From assembly GCA_003058525.1 (NCBI GenBank), contig QBVD01000052.1:1-64000 (forward strand): a stretch of 64,000 bases of DNA. The letters are read 5' to 3'. Below the pieces are notes generated by a model. The model did no database searches and was not told the DNA's origin. It worked only from the letters and a program-made list of their open reading frames with translations. Both the position numbers and the translations under genes were made by a program. Numbering within the stretch: the stretch's first letter is position 1; each line of letters begins with the position of its first letter. Positions 54,502 to 62,820 of the stretch are shown one piece after another. Origin of the DNA: a gamma proteobacterium symbiont of Ctena orbiculata. Lineage in GTDB: Bacteria > Pseudomonadota > Gammaproteobacteria > Chromatiales > Chromatiaceae.

Positions 54502-56991
54502 ATGACAGAACAAGATACCACTCGTTATTTTTCTATTGTTCAGAGGATTATTACTCGATTTAAAAATCGACCGGACTCTGAACATGAACAATCTATAGTC
54601 CGGATCGCTATTACGGTAATAGTGCTGATCTACCTTGGATTGTCGTCACTATTTGGCGAGCCTAGCGAATCTGTCAGGCATGGGCTGATTATTCTCTGCC
54701 TGTTCTTGGTGTTTTCCACATCGATTTTAGTAGCAATTGCAATCAATCCAGGCATCTCAGTCACCAGGCGGATAATTTGTATGCTTGGTGACATGGGAAT
54801 GATCTCATATCTTTTGTACTATTACGGTCAAATGATGACCCCACTCTATGTTGTATATCTATGGGTGTCATCTGGCTATGGGCTGCGCTACGGAAACCGC
54901 TATTTGGCTGCATCTACTGTGCTTGCTGCAATAGGCTTTATATTAGTAATGCGCTACAACGCAGAGTGGAGGGAGGATCCAACCACAGGTTGGAGTTTGT
55001 GGATCGGTCTAATTGTGTTGCCCATGTACATTGCCTCATTATTGGCCAAACTATCACGTGCTCTCGACGCTGCCAAATCTGCAAATGAAGCCAAAAGCCG
55101 GTTTCTGGCCAATATGAGTCATGAAATCCGTACACCTATTAATGGTGTAATCGGATTATTGGAGTTGTTAAGTGTTACACCTTTGGCGGAGAAGCAGAAG
55201 TCACTGGTACATGGGGCTCAATCATCAGCAGCTATGCTGTTGCACTTGATCAATGATGTATTGGATATTAGTAAAATTGAAGCAGGACGCATATCAATCG
55301 AATATGCTCAATTTGATTTACATGCTCTAGTAAATGGCGTTGTCGGATTATTTGATAATGAGGCAAGAAAAAAGAATCTGATATTAAAGCGAAATATTGA
55401 TCCGGCATGTCCATACTGGTTGATCGGAGATGAACTGCATTTACGCCAGGTTTTGGTTAACTTGGTTGGGAACGCTGTAAAGTTTACCAAGCAGGGGTGG
55501 GTTGAGGTGCGCGTAGAGGCCTGCAATATAACAAGTGAACGGGTGCAATTTAACATAATCGTCGAGGATACCGGGATAGGTATATCTGAAGAGGCCAAAA
55601 CCTATATTTTTGATCCATTTCGACAAGAGGATGAGAGGATTAACCGGCGATTTGGAGGCACAGGATTAGGCATGAGTATCGCCAAGCAACTAGTTGACTT
55701 GATGGAAGGGAAGCTTACGGCTTCGAGTGAGCCTGGTAAAGGCAGCCGGTTCACTTTAAATATGGAATGTCAGCGCGCTAGTACTCCTGCTAGTGTACAG
55801 TATTTGAGGTTTCCTGCCGGTATCCGTGTTGTCAGTAGTGACAGTACCTTAATCGAGACTTTGCGTGATTGGCTTGGAGAGTGGGAAGTAAGCTGTAAAG
55901 TAGACCTGGGAATTGCATTACAAACAGATTTTGACGAAACAGTTGTGCTTATTGATACACGTTGTTTGAAGGATGGAGATAAGTCGATACTAAGTAATTC
56001 CGGCCTTGCCAGTCGAGACCTGATACTGATTACTGACAATGCTCAAGAATGGCAAGATGATAGTAAATTCAACTATATCAATATACAGCCACTGCCGCTG
56101 GAACGGGAACGTTTATACAGCGTGCTACACAGTTTGCAGACTGCGTCATTCGACGAAACTGAATTACAGTCAACTCAAGATAATGCACCAGTAAAACCGT
56201 TAGTAACAGGCCATATATTAGTGGCAGAAGACAACAAAATAAACCAACGAGTAACGTGTGGATTTCTTGAGCAGGACGGGCATAAGGTGGTTGTAGTAGA
56301 TAATGGGGATGCGGCCCTTGATCAATTGGAGGCACAAGATTTTGACTTGGCGATCGTCGATATGATGATGCCTGGTCATGGAGGGCTGGATGTGGTCAAG
56401 TTATTTCGACATACACAGGGTAGTCGCACAGGCATGCCCTTTATCGTTCTCACTGCCAATGTGAGTAAGGAAGCACAGATGGCATGCGAGGACATAGGTG
56501 TTAAATATCTCAGTAAGCCACTGAGAGGAGTCGATCTAAAAGCAGAAGTTCAACAAATACTCATGCCAAGAAAGGATGAAGGATCTGGAACGAAGGTTGA
56601 ATCTATCATTGGTATCACGGGTGCTCCAATAATCGAGGAGAATATTTATCGGGAATTGGTAGAACTATTAGGCGAAGGTTCACGACTGGAGTCTACCGTG
56701 CAAGATTTCTACGATGATATCGACCAACTTATAAAGGAAATGGATTTATCAGTCAGTTCAAGTGACTGGCAAACTGTAGCAGATAATGCCCATGGCTTAA
56801 AAAGTGCTGCTGTTGGAATAGGTGCAAATCAATTAGCTGCTGCTGCCCGCAAATTGGAGGATGAAATGCGTAAAATCCCACCACGGGTCCAAAAGGACCC
56901 GCTGGCAGGAATAAATGCAGCATATCGAGCAGTACGGAACGAACTACAGTCGCGTATCACAATCCCAGGTGATTCAAGTGGCTTGTCGTAA
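54502..56991 (+). CDS. rpfC: RpfC-like hybrid sensor histidine kinase (HisKA-HATPase-REC-HPt)
   Basis: 829 residues. Five or so N-terminal membrane helices (about 30-190), then HisKA SRFLANMSHEIRTPINGVIG with His207, HATPase N box LVNLVGNAVKFTKQG and G boxes DTGIGIS and GGTGLGMSIAKQLVD. The receiver contains FDLAIVDMMMPGHGG (Asp620). The C-terminal HPt has NAHGLKSAAVGIGANQL (His764). This four-part layout is RpfC, the DSF receptor kinase. It is convergent with the RpfF-type gene, overlapping by 18 bp, as in Xanthomonas where rpfF and rpfC are convergent. No RpfG (HD-GYP) gene is in the window. Confidence 0.88.
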   Translation: MTEQDTTRYFSIVQRIITRFKNRPDSEHEQSIVRIAITVIVLIYLGLSSLFGEPSESVRHGLIILCLFLVFSTSILVAIAINPGISVTRRIICMLGDMGMISYLLYYYGQMMTPLYVVYLWVSSGYGLRYGNRYLAASTVLAAIGFILVMRYNAEWREDPTTGWSLWIGLIVLPMYIASLLAKLSRALDAAKSANEAKSRFLANMSHEIRTPINGVIGLLELLSVTPLAEKQKSLVHGAQSSAAMLLHLINDVLDISKIEAGRISIEYAQFDLHALVNGVVGLFDNEARKKNLILKRNIDPACPYWLIGDELHLRQVLVNLVGNAVKFTKQGWVEVRVEACNITSERVQFNIIVEDTGIGISEEAKTYIFDPFRQEDERINRRFGGTGLGMSIAKQLVDLMEGKLTASSEPGKGSRFTLNMECQRASTPASVQYLRFPAGIRVVSSDSTLIETLRDWLGEWEVSCKVDLGIALQTDFDETVVLIDTRCLKDGDKSILSNSGLASRDLILITDNAQEWQDDSKFNYINIQPLPLERERLYSVLHSLQTASFDETELQSTQDNAPVKPLVTGHILVAEDNKINQRVTCGFLEQDGHKVVVVDNGDAALDQLEAQDFDLAIVDMMMPGHGGLDVVKLFRHTQGSRTGMPFIVLTANVSKEAQMACEDIGVKYLSKPLRGVDLKAEVQQILMPRKDEGSGTKVESIIGITGAPIIEENIYRELVELLGEGSRLESTVQDFYDDIDQLIKEMDLSVSSSDWQTVADNAHGLKSAAVGIGANQLAAAARKLEDEMRKIPPRVQKDPLAGINAAYRAVRNELQSRITIPGDSSGLS

Positions 56992-57882
56992 ACTATTCTG
57001 AGGCAGTTCTGCCAGTTTAGCCGCTCGTTTGTTCTGTGCCCGTACGAGTCGTTGCATGACGTTGATTTCGTTTTGACGCAGATTAAGTGCCGCGTCTACC
57101 CACTGCGTTGTAATACCCAAAAGTTCCTCGTACGGAACGCTGTTGTAGTTCTGGCGTACATGGCGCAGAAGTTTAAGGGCATTTGTGCGGCGTTGAGCCG
57201 TGCGGATATAGTTTGACAGCGCAATATCTCCGGCGCCTTCGTCAGCTAATATATCGATAACACCAAGGTCATATAGGGTTTCTGCTGTGTAAAGATCACC
57301 ACTATAAATCAATCTTTCTGCGAGACTCGTACCGACACGACGCGATAAAAAGCTGTATGCCCCCATACCTGGAAACATGTTGAACAATACTTCGGGAAAG
57401 CCCAGGTGGGTTCCACGTTCAGCGATAATGACATTGCACGAAAGGGCTGCCTCGAAGCCTCCTCCCTGGGCATTTCCCTCCACCAATGCGATAGTAGTGA
57501 CGGGTTGACCAAGATGGCTGTGAAATCCATAAGCTCCATCTATACAGGCTATTGCGTAATCCATCAACTTCTCTCGATCACGTTGTTCTATGAGCTCTAC
57601 AAATAAGGCTAAGTCCCCGCCCAAATTAAAGGTTTGCTCATCTCCGGAAGCAAACACGATATATCTCCAGTCTGAGTGTCCCTTGGTTTGATAATCCACT
57701 CTAATAGTTTGAGTCATGTGACTCTGAAAAACGCGTATATCGTCTAACAGGGTAGGAGTGAAACAGGGTCTGGGGTGTGGTTGCATGCGAAAAACTGCTG
57801 TTCCAAGTGATGCGTTCAAGTGAAGCGTTGCCTGCTTTAGAGATGGTTTTTGGTTGATAGACGCTAAATTGACGGTTTCCAT
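56974..57882 (-). CDS. rpfF: DSF synthase RpfF (crotonase family)
   Basis: 302 residues from ATG 57882, with CGAGGT upstream; the frame goes on to 57915 but without a good site. Crotonase fold: SGDEQTFNLGGDLALFVELI, LVEGNAQGGGFEAALS with Glu144, and HLGFPEVLFNMFPGMGAYSF with Glu164. The two glutamates, 20 residues apart, match the catalytic pair Glu141/Glu161 of Xanthomonas RpfF, which acts as both dehydratase and thioesterase on 3-hydroxyacyl-ACP to make cis-2-unsaturated fatty acid signals. The PEVLF-FPGMGAYSF segment is specific to RpfF among crotonases. Neighbouring kinases fit. Confidence 0.93.
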   Translation of the reverse strand: METVNLASINQKPSLKQATLHLNASLGTAVFRMQPHPRPCFTPTLLDDIRVFQSHMTQTIRVDYQTKGHSDWRYIVFASGDEQTFNLGGDLALFVELIEQRDREKLMDYAIACIDGAYGFHSHLGQPVTTIALVEGNAQGGGFEAALSCNVIIAERGTHLGFPEVLFNMFPGMGAYSFLSRRVGTSLAERLIYSGDLYTAETLYDLGVIDILADEGAGDIALSNYIRTAQRRTNALKLLRHVRQNYNSVPYEELLGITTQWVDAALNLRQNEINVMQRLVRAQNKRAAKLAELPQNSLRQAT

Positions 57883-58766
57883 TGGGTACCTCGATAGTTG
57901 ATCTGATTCTCTCATTGGGTTATGGAATACCGGGCTGACCGGTATTGCTATCCCAGAGTATATATAATGAAGGGAAAGGGGGATTGAGGTTAAGGGGAGG
58001 GATATGAAAAAGCGTGACCAATTGCCATCGATCAGTTAAATCTATTCTAAACGTATAAAATTTATACACTTAGGGGCTGGGATAATGCACACATATGGGT
58101 TTATCTGATTACCACGCATTCTCCTGCTATCTGCGGCATCCAGTAATTTGCGGATTAGTTGTATCTGGGGCAGAGGGATTAGCAGAATCAGAATGGTATA
58201 TTCAGTCCCATAGAAGCGGGCTTTACTGAAATCGTTACGTCACCCTATCTATGAATAAATGATTACACCACCAAGCTAGTGTAAGCCAAGATTAGTCGAA
58301 GAGGGGTAGTTCCTGCATCAATTTTTTAGGATTGTGATGTCGGCTACCAATGATCATCAAATTCGGTTCTTATTCGTTGTGTAACCTTGAATCGTAATTG
58401 GTCCTAATTTTGGGAGGAATAAATCTCCCCAAATTCAGATAATGGCGACTCTGTAACGTCTGGGTGTCCGGCTGGATGTGCCCTAGGAGGGGATTGCTGT
58501 TGGTATTTTCTTACCTAGGCTAAGATTTAAAGTAGGCTTGCGTTTATCGTTTGGTGGTGGCTTGGTGATCTCATCAGATTCGTGACCATCTTTTGTTTTA
58601 TTTAATAAACAAATAGTTATATATCATATTTAATGTTGTTTAGTGGGTAGCTGTTTTTTTGGCTATTTTTTTGTGCGCTAACACCACTAACCAGACATCT
58701 GTTAGCGCAGAACATTTAATTACTCGTGAATTAGGGATTTGTCAAACGCTTGAGAGGAGAACACTT
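57883..58766. other. 880-base intergenic region between rpfF and cfa
   Basis: Promoters for rpfF (minus) and cfa (plus) should be here. It contains the dyad at 57926-57946, a perfect 15-base palindrome GTATAAAATTTATAC at 58053-58067, and a hairpin AATTTTGGGAG / CTCCCCAAATT (58406-58435, 1 mismatch). No convincing gene: the frame leading into cfa from 58659 has no RBS, so the real start is 58767 (GAGGAG). Confidence 0.5.
57926..57946. promoter_or_regulatory. perfect 8-bp dyad just upstream of rpfF
   Basis: AATACCGG (57926-57933), 5-base spacer GCTGA, CCGGTATT (57939-57946). It lies 44 bases before the rpfF start, downstream of an AT-rich TATATA-like element near 57958-57966, so it could be an operator overlapping the leader or an mRNA hairpin. 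Which regulator would use it is unknown. Confidence 0.6.
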
Positions 58767-59978
58767 ATGCCTTTCGAGAATATCAATCACGGCTTGCACA
58801 ATGGACCACGGAAAGAAATTGCGCCTCCCAAGGTCTTAGTTGATCTGCTTGCCCAGGCGGATATCCAATTCAACGGTAGTCGACCCTGGGATATTCTAGT
58901 ATATGATGATTCACTGTTCAAACGTGTGTTGACTCGGGGCTCACTCGGTTTTGGTGAAGCCTACATGGATTGTCTATGGGGCTGTGCAGCAATGGATGAG
59001 TTGTTTACCCGGTTAATGGCTGTTGGTATCGAAGAACAACTTGCCAGCTGGTTCAAATTTCGCATGCTAGTTGAAATTGTCCGGCAATATCTATTCAATC
59101 TGCAGTCAATCCAGCGAACCTTCCAGGTCGGTGAACGGCACTATGATATCGGTAACGATATCTTTGAGGCCATGCTCGACACCAGTATGACTTACTCTTG
59201 TGGCTATTGGGAGTCTGCCGACAATTTGGAATTGGCACAACAGGATAAATTAGAATTGATCTGTCGCAAGTTACAGTTGCAACCAGGTGAGCGATTACTC
59301 GAAATAGGTTGTGGATGGGGCTCCCTGATGCAATATGCGGCAGAGCATTTTGGTGTCAGCGTTGTGGGTGTCACGGTGTCTAAAGCACAACAACAAAGAG
59401 TCCGGGAACGCTGTAAGGATCTTCCTGTCACGGTTGAACTCAAGGACTACAGGGAAATTACAGGCAGCTATGACAAGGTGGTATCCGTAGGCATGTTCGA
59501 GTATGTAGGCCACAAGAACTATCGCACCTATTTCCATACCGTAGACAGATTGCTCAGGGATAACGGTTTGTTCCTGCTGCACACGATCGGCCAGAACAAA
59601 ACAGCGAAGACATTAGATCCCTGGATAGATAAATATATTTTCCCCAACGGTAAACTGCCTTCTGCACAGGAGATAACGCAATCCCTGGAATCTGTGTTCC
59701 TGATACAGGATTGGCACAATTTCGGACCGGACTATGACCGAACATTAATGGCCTGGTGGCATAATTTTGACCATGCCTGGCCTGAGCTGCGTAAGCACTA
59801 TGACGAACGTTTTTATCGCATGTGGAAATACTATCTGCACTCATGTGCCGGTTTTTTCCGCAGTCGCCAGGGGCAGCTTTGGCAACTAGGGCCTGTTAAC
59901 ACTAATCCAATCGGCTCTGTTGTGTCTGAAAATGCGCCAATCAAGGCGCGAGGAGTGAGGTTTGGTGATTCCAAATGA
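58767..59978 (+). CDS. cfa: cyclopropane-fatty-acyl-phospholipid synthase
   Basis: 403 residues from ATG 58767, with GAGGAG upstream; the open frame begins at 58659. Motifs: HYDIGNDIFEAMLDTSMTYS-CGYW, then SAM site LLEIGCGWGSLMQYAAEHFGV, KDYREITGSYDKVVSVGMFE (bicarbonate/active-site region) and YIFPNGKLPSAQEI. It methylates double bonds of membrane phospholipids with SAM. Conserved sequence stops at FFRSRQGQLWQ; the last 30 residues (PVNTNPIGS onward) are encoded inside an inverted-repeat element (59885-60157), replacing the usual C-terminal tail. Confidence 0.95.
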   Translation: MPFENINHGLHNGPRKEIAPPKVLVDLLAQADIQFNGSRPWDILVYDDSLFKRVLTRGSLGFGEAYMDCLWGCAAMDELFTRLMAVGIEEQLASWFKFRMLVEIVRQYLFNLQSIQRTFQVGERHYDIGNDIFEAMLDTSMTYSCGYWESADNLELAQQDKLELICRKLQLQPGERLLEIGCGWGSLMQYAAEHFGVSVVGVTVSKAQQQRVRERCKDLPVTVELKDYREITGSYDKVVSVGMFEYVGHKNYRTYFHTVDRLLRDNGLFLLHTIGQNKTAKTLDPWIDKYIFPNGKLPSAQEITQSLESVFLIQDWHNFGPDYDRTLMAWWHNFDHAWPELRKHYDERFYRMWKYYLHSCAGFFRSRQGQLWQLGPVNTNPIGSVVSENAPIKARGVRFGDSK

Positions 59979-60157
59979 GTGACGAGCAACGCCGAGTGGC
60001 GCATTTTCAGGCACAACCCGAAGGGCTGGGGCTGTTTTTCCACCCAGCGGCGTTATCATTCGCTCATTTAGCACGGCTAAACCTCGCTCATTCTGCCTTG
60101 CTGGGTAAAAAAACAGCTCCAGCAGAGCCGATTGGATTAGTGTTAACAGGCCCTAGT
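59885..60157. mobile_element. 273-bp MITE-like inverted-repeat element inserted in the cfa 3' end
   Basis: Perfect 35-bp inverted arms at 59885-59919 and 60123-60157, starting ACTAGGGCCTGTTAACAC. A CTAG could be the duplicated target site. Within it a second inverted pair (GTGTCTGAAAATGCGCCA, about 59920-59937, and TGGCGCATTTTCAGGCAC, about 59997-60014; 1 mismatch in 18) and a third (GGGCTGTTTTT... and ...AAAAACAGCTCC) fold into smaller hairpins. It carries no transposase. The left arm and first hairpin are read as the C-terminus and stop of Cfa. Confidence 0.85.
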
Positions 60158-60303
60158 ACTGAATAAACGTCAGTGTGAGGGTGTTTACCGCTCGGTGCGT
60201 TGACAACAATTGGATAGATCTGGTTGAGCAACAGATAAAAAAAGCGCCACAATGTGGCGCTTGAATAGCCTGTTTTTAGTCTTTCTACAAAGTGTTTTTT
60301 TTA
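59979..60303. other. cfa-fccB intergenic: element right half and fcc terminator
   Basis: The gap between convergent cfa and fccB contains the rest of the inverted-repeat element (to 60157), a short stretch possibly left over from the old cfa 3' end, and the terminator at 60237-60262. I see no gene. Confidence 0.6.
60237..60262 (-). terminator. intrinsic terminator of the fcc operon
   Basis: On the minus strand the hairpin AAGCGCCAC-ATT-GTGGCGCTT is perfect over 9 bp, and a run of seven Ts follows. It lies about 40 bases after the fccB stop. Confidence 0.9.
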
Positions 60304-61590
60304 TCAGGTGAACATATCTGAGGTGATATTCTTGAACCAGCTGCGCGCATACTGCGCCTCGATGGCTCTTGTCTCAGCGGATGCATCCATTGGCGAAAGA
60401 CCTCCGGCACCTTTGACACCGACGATCTTACCGTTAACCAATTGGTAGACAGCAGCTACCGAGATGCCCCAATCAGGTGTGATGATGCTGTAACAGGTGT
60501 TCACATAGGAGGGTTCGCCCGGTGCCTCACCGTTAAGCGCAGCGACAATGGCGGCGGCGCAGACCTTACCCTGTGAGTTGGCGGCATAGCCTGACTTGGG
60601 CATCTTGCCGGCAATACTGGCGTCACCGATGACGTGCACATCCTTATGGATCTTCGATTCGAATGTACTCTGGTTGACCGGACACCAGCCGGAATCATCG
60701 GTCAGTCCGGCGACTTGTGCGATCTTACCCGCCTTCTGTGCCGGGATAACATTGAGGACATCGCCTTTGTACTCGTCTACCTGTCCGACCAGAGTCATGT
60801 TGTCTGGATCGATTGCTTCGATGATACCGCCGTCGGCGCCACTAACCCACTCGATGGTATCGCCATAGAACTTCTTATAGCCCTGCATGAAAAGGCCCTG
60901 TTTGGAGAACTTATCCTTGGCGTCCAGGATAATGACCTTCGACTTGGGTTTGTGATGCTTGAAGTAGTGGGCGATCTGTGCAGCACGCTCATAGGGACCT
61001 GGTGGACAGCGGAAGGGATTGGGTGGCGCCGCGATATAGCAGACACCGCCATCCTTCATGGCCATGAGCTGTTTATGCAGGAGAGTGGTTTGCGGACCCG
61101 CCTTCCAGGCGTGGGGAATCTTCTCCGCCACGGCCGCACTGTGACCCTCGATCATTTCAAAACGGAAGTCGATGCCTGGGGAGATCACCAGTTTGTCGTA
61201 CTGGTACTGGTTACCGCCGGCACCCTTGACGGTATGGTTGGCCGCATCGATCTCCACCACTTCGTCGTGCACCACTTCGACATTGTGGTTCTGATTCATG
61301 GCCTTGTAGTTGAATGTGATGCTGCCGATATCCCGTTCACCACCCAGCACCTCGTTGCTGAGGGGGCAGGAGACATATTGGGTATTCTTCTCGATCAGCA
61401 TGACATCGATCGAGGGATCGGCCTTTTTAATATATTTAGCGGCGATAGCGCCACCGTAGCCGCCACCGATCACAATCACCCGCCCTTTGGCACCTTTACC
61501 GAATGATACCGGGCTGAATGAAGCGACGCTACCCAGTGCTGCACATGCGCCGGTGGCTTTGATAAATTTTCTTCGTGTTAGTCTGGCCAT
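60304..61590 (-). CDS. fccB: flavocytochrome c sulfide dehydrogenase, flavoprotein subunit
   Basis: 428 residues from ATG 61590 (GGGGAGAG upstream); ATG 61605 is also in frame. A Tat signal, RLTRRKFIKATGACAALG, points to export in folded form. FAD domain: GRVIVIGGGYGGAIAAKYI, then TQYVSCPLSN, where the Cys (76 here) corresponds to the covalent FAD attachment cysteine of the family. Redox cysteines of the disulfide lie in FRCPPGPYERAAQ and GWCPVNQSTFES. It oxidises sulfide to elemental sulfur in the periplasm and passes electrons to the haem subunit. The fccA gene is 11 bases upstream. Confidence 0.96.
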   Translation of the reverse strand: MARLTRRKFIKATGACAALGSVASFSPVSFGKGAKGRVIVIGGGYGGAIAAKYIKKADPSIDVMLIEKNTQYVSCPLSNEVLGGERDIGSITFNYKAMNQNHNVEVVHDEVVEIDAANHTVKGAGGNQYQYDKLVISPGIDFRFEMIEGHSAAVAEKIPHAWKAGPQTTLLHKQLMAMKDGGVCYIAAPPNPFRCPPGPYERAAQIAHYFKHHKPKSKVIILDAKDKFSKQGLFMQGYKKFYGDTIEWVSGADGGIIEAIDPDNMTLVGQVDEYKGDVLNVIPAQKAGKIAQVAGLTDDSGWCPVNQSTFESKIHKDVHVIGDASIAGKMPKSGYAANSQGKVCAAAIVAALNGEAPGEPSYVNTCYSIITPDWGISVAAVYQLVNGKIVGVKGAGGLSPMDASAETRAIEAQYARSWFKNITSDMFT

Positions 61591-61601
61591 TGCTCTCCCC
61601 C

Positions 61602-62270
61602 TCATTTCTCGCTCAGATAGTAGTGAGCCATGGCTTGCAACTCTTTCTGAGAGAGTTCGGCGACTCGTTTACCCATTTTTCTCGGCAGACAGCGCCGGCC
61701 TTTCTTGTGGCAATCCTTCAGGTAGATCATTGTGTAATCCGGCCACTGCCCAGCCAGCCGGGGAGCATCGTCCTCCTGAACTCTGCCGCCATCTTCATGG
61801 CATGTTTTGCACCGCTTTTCATGTATCTTTTTACCTATAGCAGCCAGCTTTTTGTCAGCTTTGGCGGGACTGGAGACCCAAGGCTGGCTGGCGATATAGG
61901 AAGCGATCGCCTTCAACTCATTGTCGGAGTAACCTTTGGCAATCCGGCCCATGATGGTCGAGTCCCGCTCGCCACTCTTGAACTCGGCCAGTACCAGCTG
62001 CATATACTCCTTTTCCATACCGCCGATGATCGGCATAGCATCGCCGGCGCTGGCACCGTCGGTTCCATGACAGCCGGCACATGTATTGGCAAGCATGCTG
62101 GGGGAACGGATACCTGGTGGCTTGGCGGGGGCCATCTCAGCCGCAGGTTTGGCTGCAGTTTTGGCACTCTCTTTTTTCATTGCGCTGTCGGTGGTGCTGC
62201 AGCTCGACGCCAGCCAGCCAAACATCACGCCAACGAAGAGTGCCGTTGACAGTTTTCTGTTTATTTTCAT
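61602..62270 (-). CDS. fccA: diheme cytochrome c subunit of flavocytochrome c sulfide dehydrogenase
   Basis: 222 residues. Two class I haem sites: NTCAGCHGTDG (Cys64-His68) and KRCKTCHEDGG (Cys154-His158), with Met ligands likely in MPIIGGM and KMGKRV. A signal sequence ends in LASSC (Cys24), which could be a lipobox, and an Ala/Lys/Pro-rich linker of about 35 residues follows. It is the electron acceptor subunit for FccB. The linker and possible lipid anchor are longer than in the soluble Allochromatium protein, so membrane tethering is possible. Confidence 0.92.
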   Translation of the reverse strand: MKINRKLSTALFVGVMFGWLASSCSTTDSAMKKESAKTAAKPAAEMAPAKPPGIRSPSMLANTCAGCHGTDGASAGDAMPIIGGMEKEYMQLVLAEFKSGERDSTIMGRIAKGYSDNELKAIASYIASQPWVSSPAKADKKLAAIGKKIHEKRCKTCHEDGGRVQEDDAPRLAGQWPDYTMIYLKDCHKKGRRCLPRKMGKRVAELSQKELQAMAHYYLSEK

Positions 62271-62296
62271 GAATATCTCCTCAGGTGGACTGTGGC

Positions 62297-62740
62297 TCAG
62301 TGTCCGGATTGTCCGGATCTTTGATCGAGCCAGGCCAGTACTTTATCGATATCTTGCTGTTTCGACGGACCCAGCTGCTCCGCTTCTTTCAATGCCTCTC
62401 TGGCCAGCGTGTAGCGGCCCAGATGCAGGTAGGCGACAGCCAGGCCGACGAAGGCATCCGCATTGTTGCGATCCAGCATGATCGCTTGTTGAAAACGCTT
62501 GATGCCGGACTTGTAGTCGCGTTGCAGCAGTTCCACGCCACCGAGCCGTGTATGGGCATGTGAAGATTGAGGGTCTGTCTCAACCGCTTTCACCAGTATA
62601 GCGTGCGCATCGTCAAGATTACCCGATTCGGACAATGCCTGTGCATCCGCAATCAACTGTTCGACACTCTCTTGTGCGATGGCGGTCGAGAAGCCCATGC
62701 TGAGCAAGACCGTCAGTAGATAGATGAGTTGTCTCCCCAT
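62297..62740 (-). CDS. exported TPR protein
   Basis: 147 residues with a signal peptide (MGRQLIYLLTVLLSMGFSTAIAQ). Three TPR units: LIADAQALSESGNLDDAHAI, AHTRLGGVELLQRDYKSGIK and DAFVGLAVAYLHLGRYTLAR. Periplasmic scaffold, possibly for assembly of the nearby cytochromes. The stop is 26 bases before fccA, so probably one operon with fcc. RBS AGGGG. Confidence 0.85.
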   Translation of the reverse strand: MGRQLIYLLTVLLSMGFSTAIAQESVEQLIADAQALSESGNLDDAHAILVKAVETDPQSSHAHTRLGGVELLQRDYKSGIKRFQQAIMLDRNNADAFVGLAVAYLHLGRYTLAREALKEAEQLGPSKQQDIDKVLAWLDQRSGQSGH

Positions 62741-62764
62741 GAATGACCCCTATACAGGAAGATG

Positions 62765-62802
62765 AAAAAAAGACCCCCTCAGGCTGTGAGGCCTGAAGGG
62801 GT
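62765..62802 (-). terminator. intrinsic terminator after the HAO-like gene
   Basis: On the minus strand ACCCCTTCAGGC - loop - GCCTGAGGGGGT forms a 12-bp stem with one mismatch, followed by CTTTTTTT. It starts about 20 bases after the stop at 62821 and separates this gene from the fcc genes. Confidence 0.93.
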
Positions 62803-62820
62803 ATGCAGCATTAAAGGAAT

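Noticed and set aside
59885-60157. inverted repeat as a simple cfa terminator
   Set aside because: 35-bp perfect arms spread over 273 bp with nested hairpins fit a mobile repeat better than an intrinsic terminator.
60634-61506. 290-residue open frame opposite fccB
   Set aside because: It is the antisense shadow of a GC-rich gene with clear Tat signal, FAD site and disulfide Cys motifs; composition is His/Asp/Val-heavy as expected for a mirrored frame.
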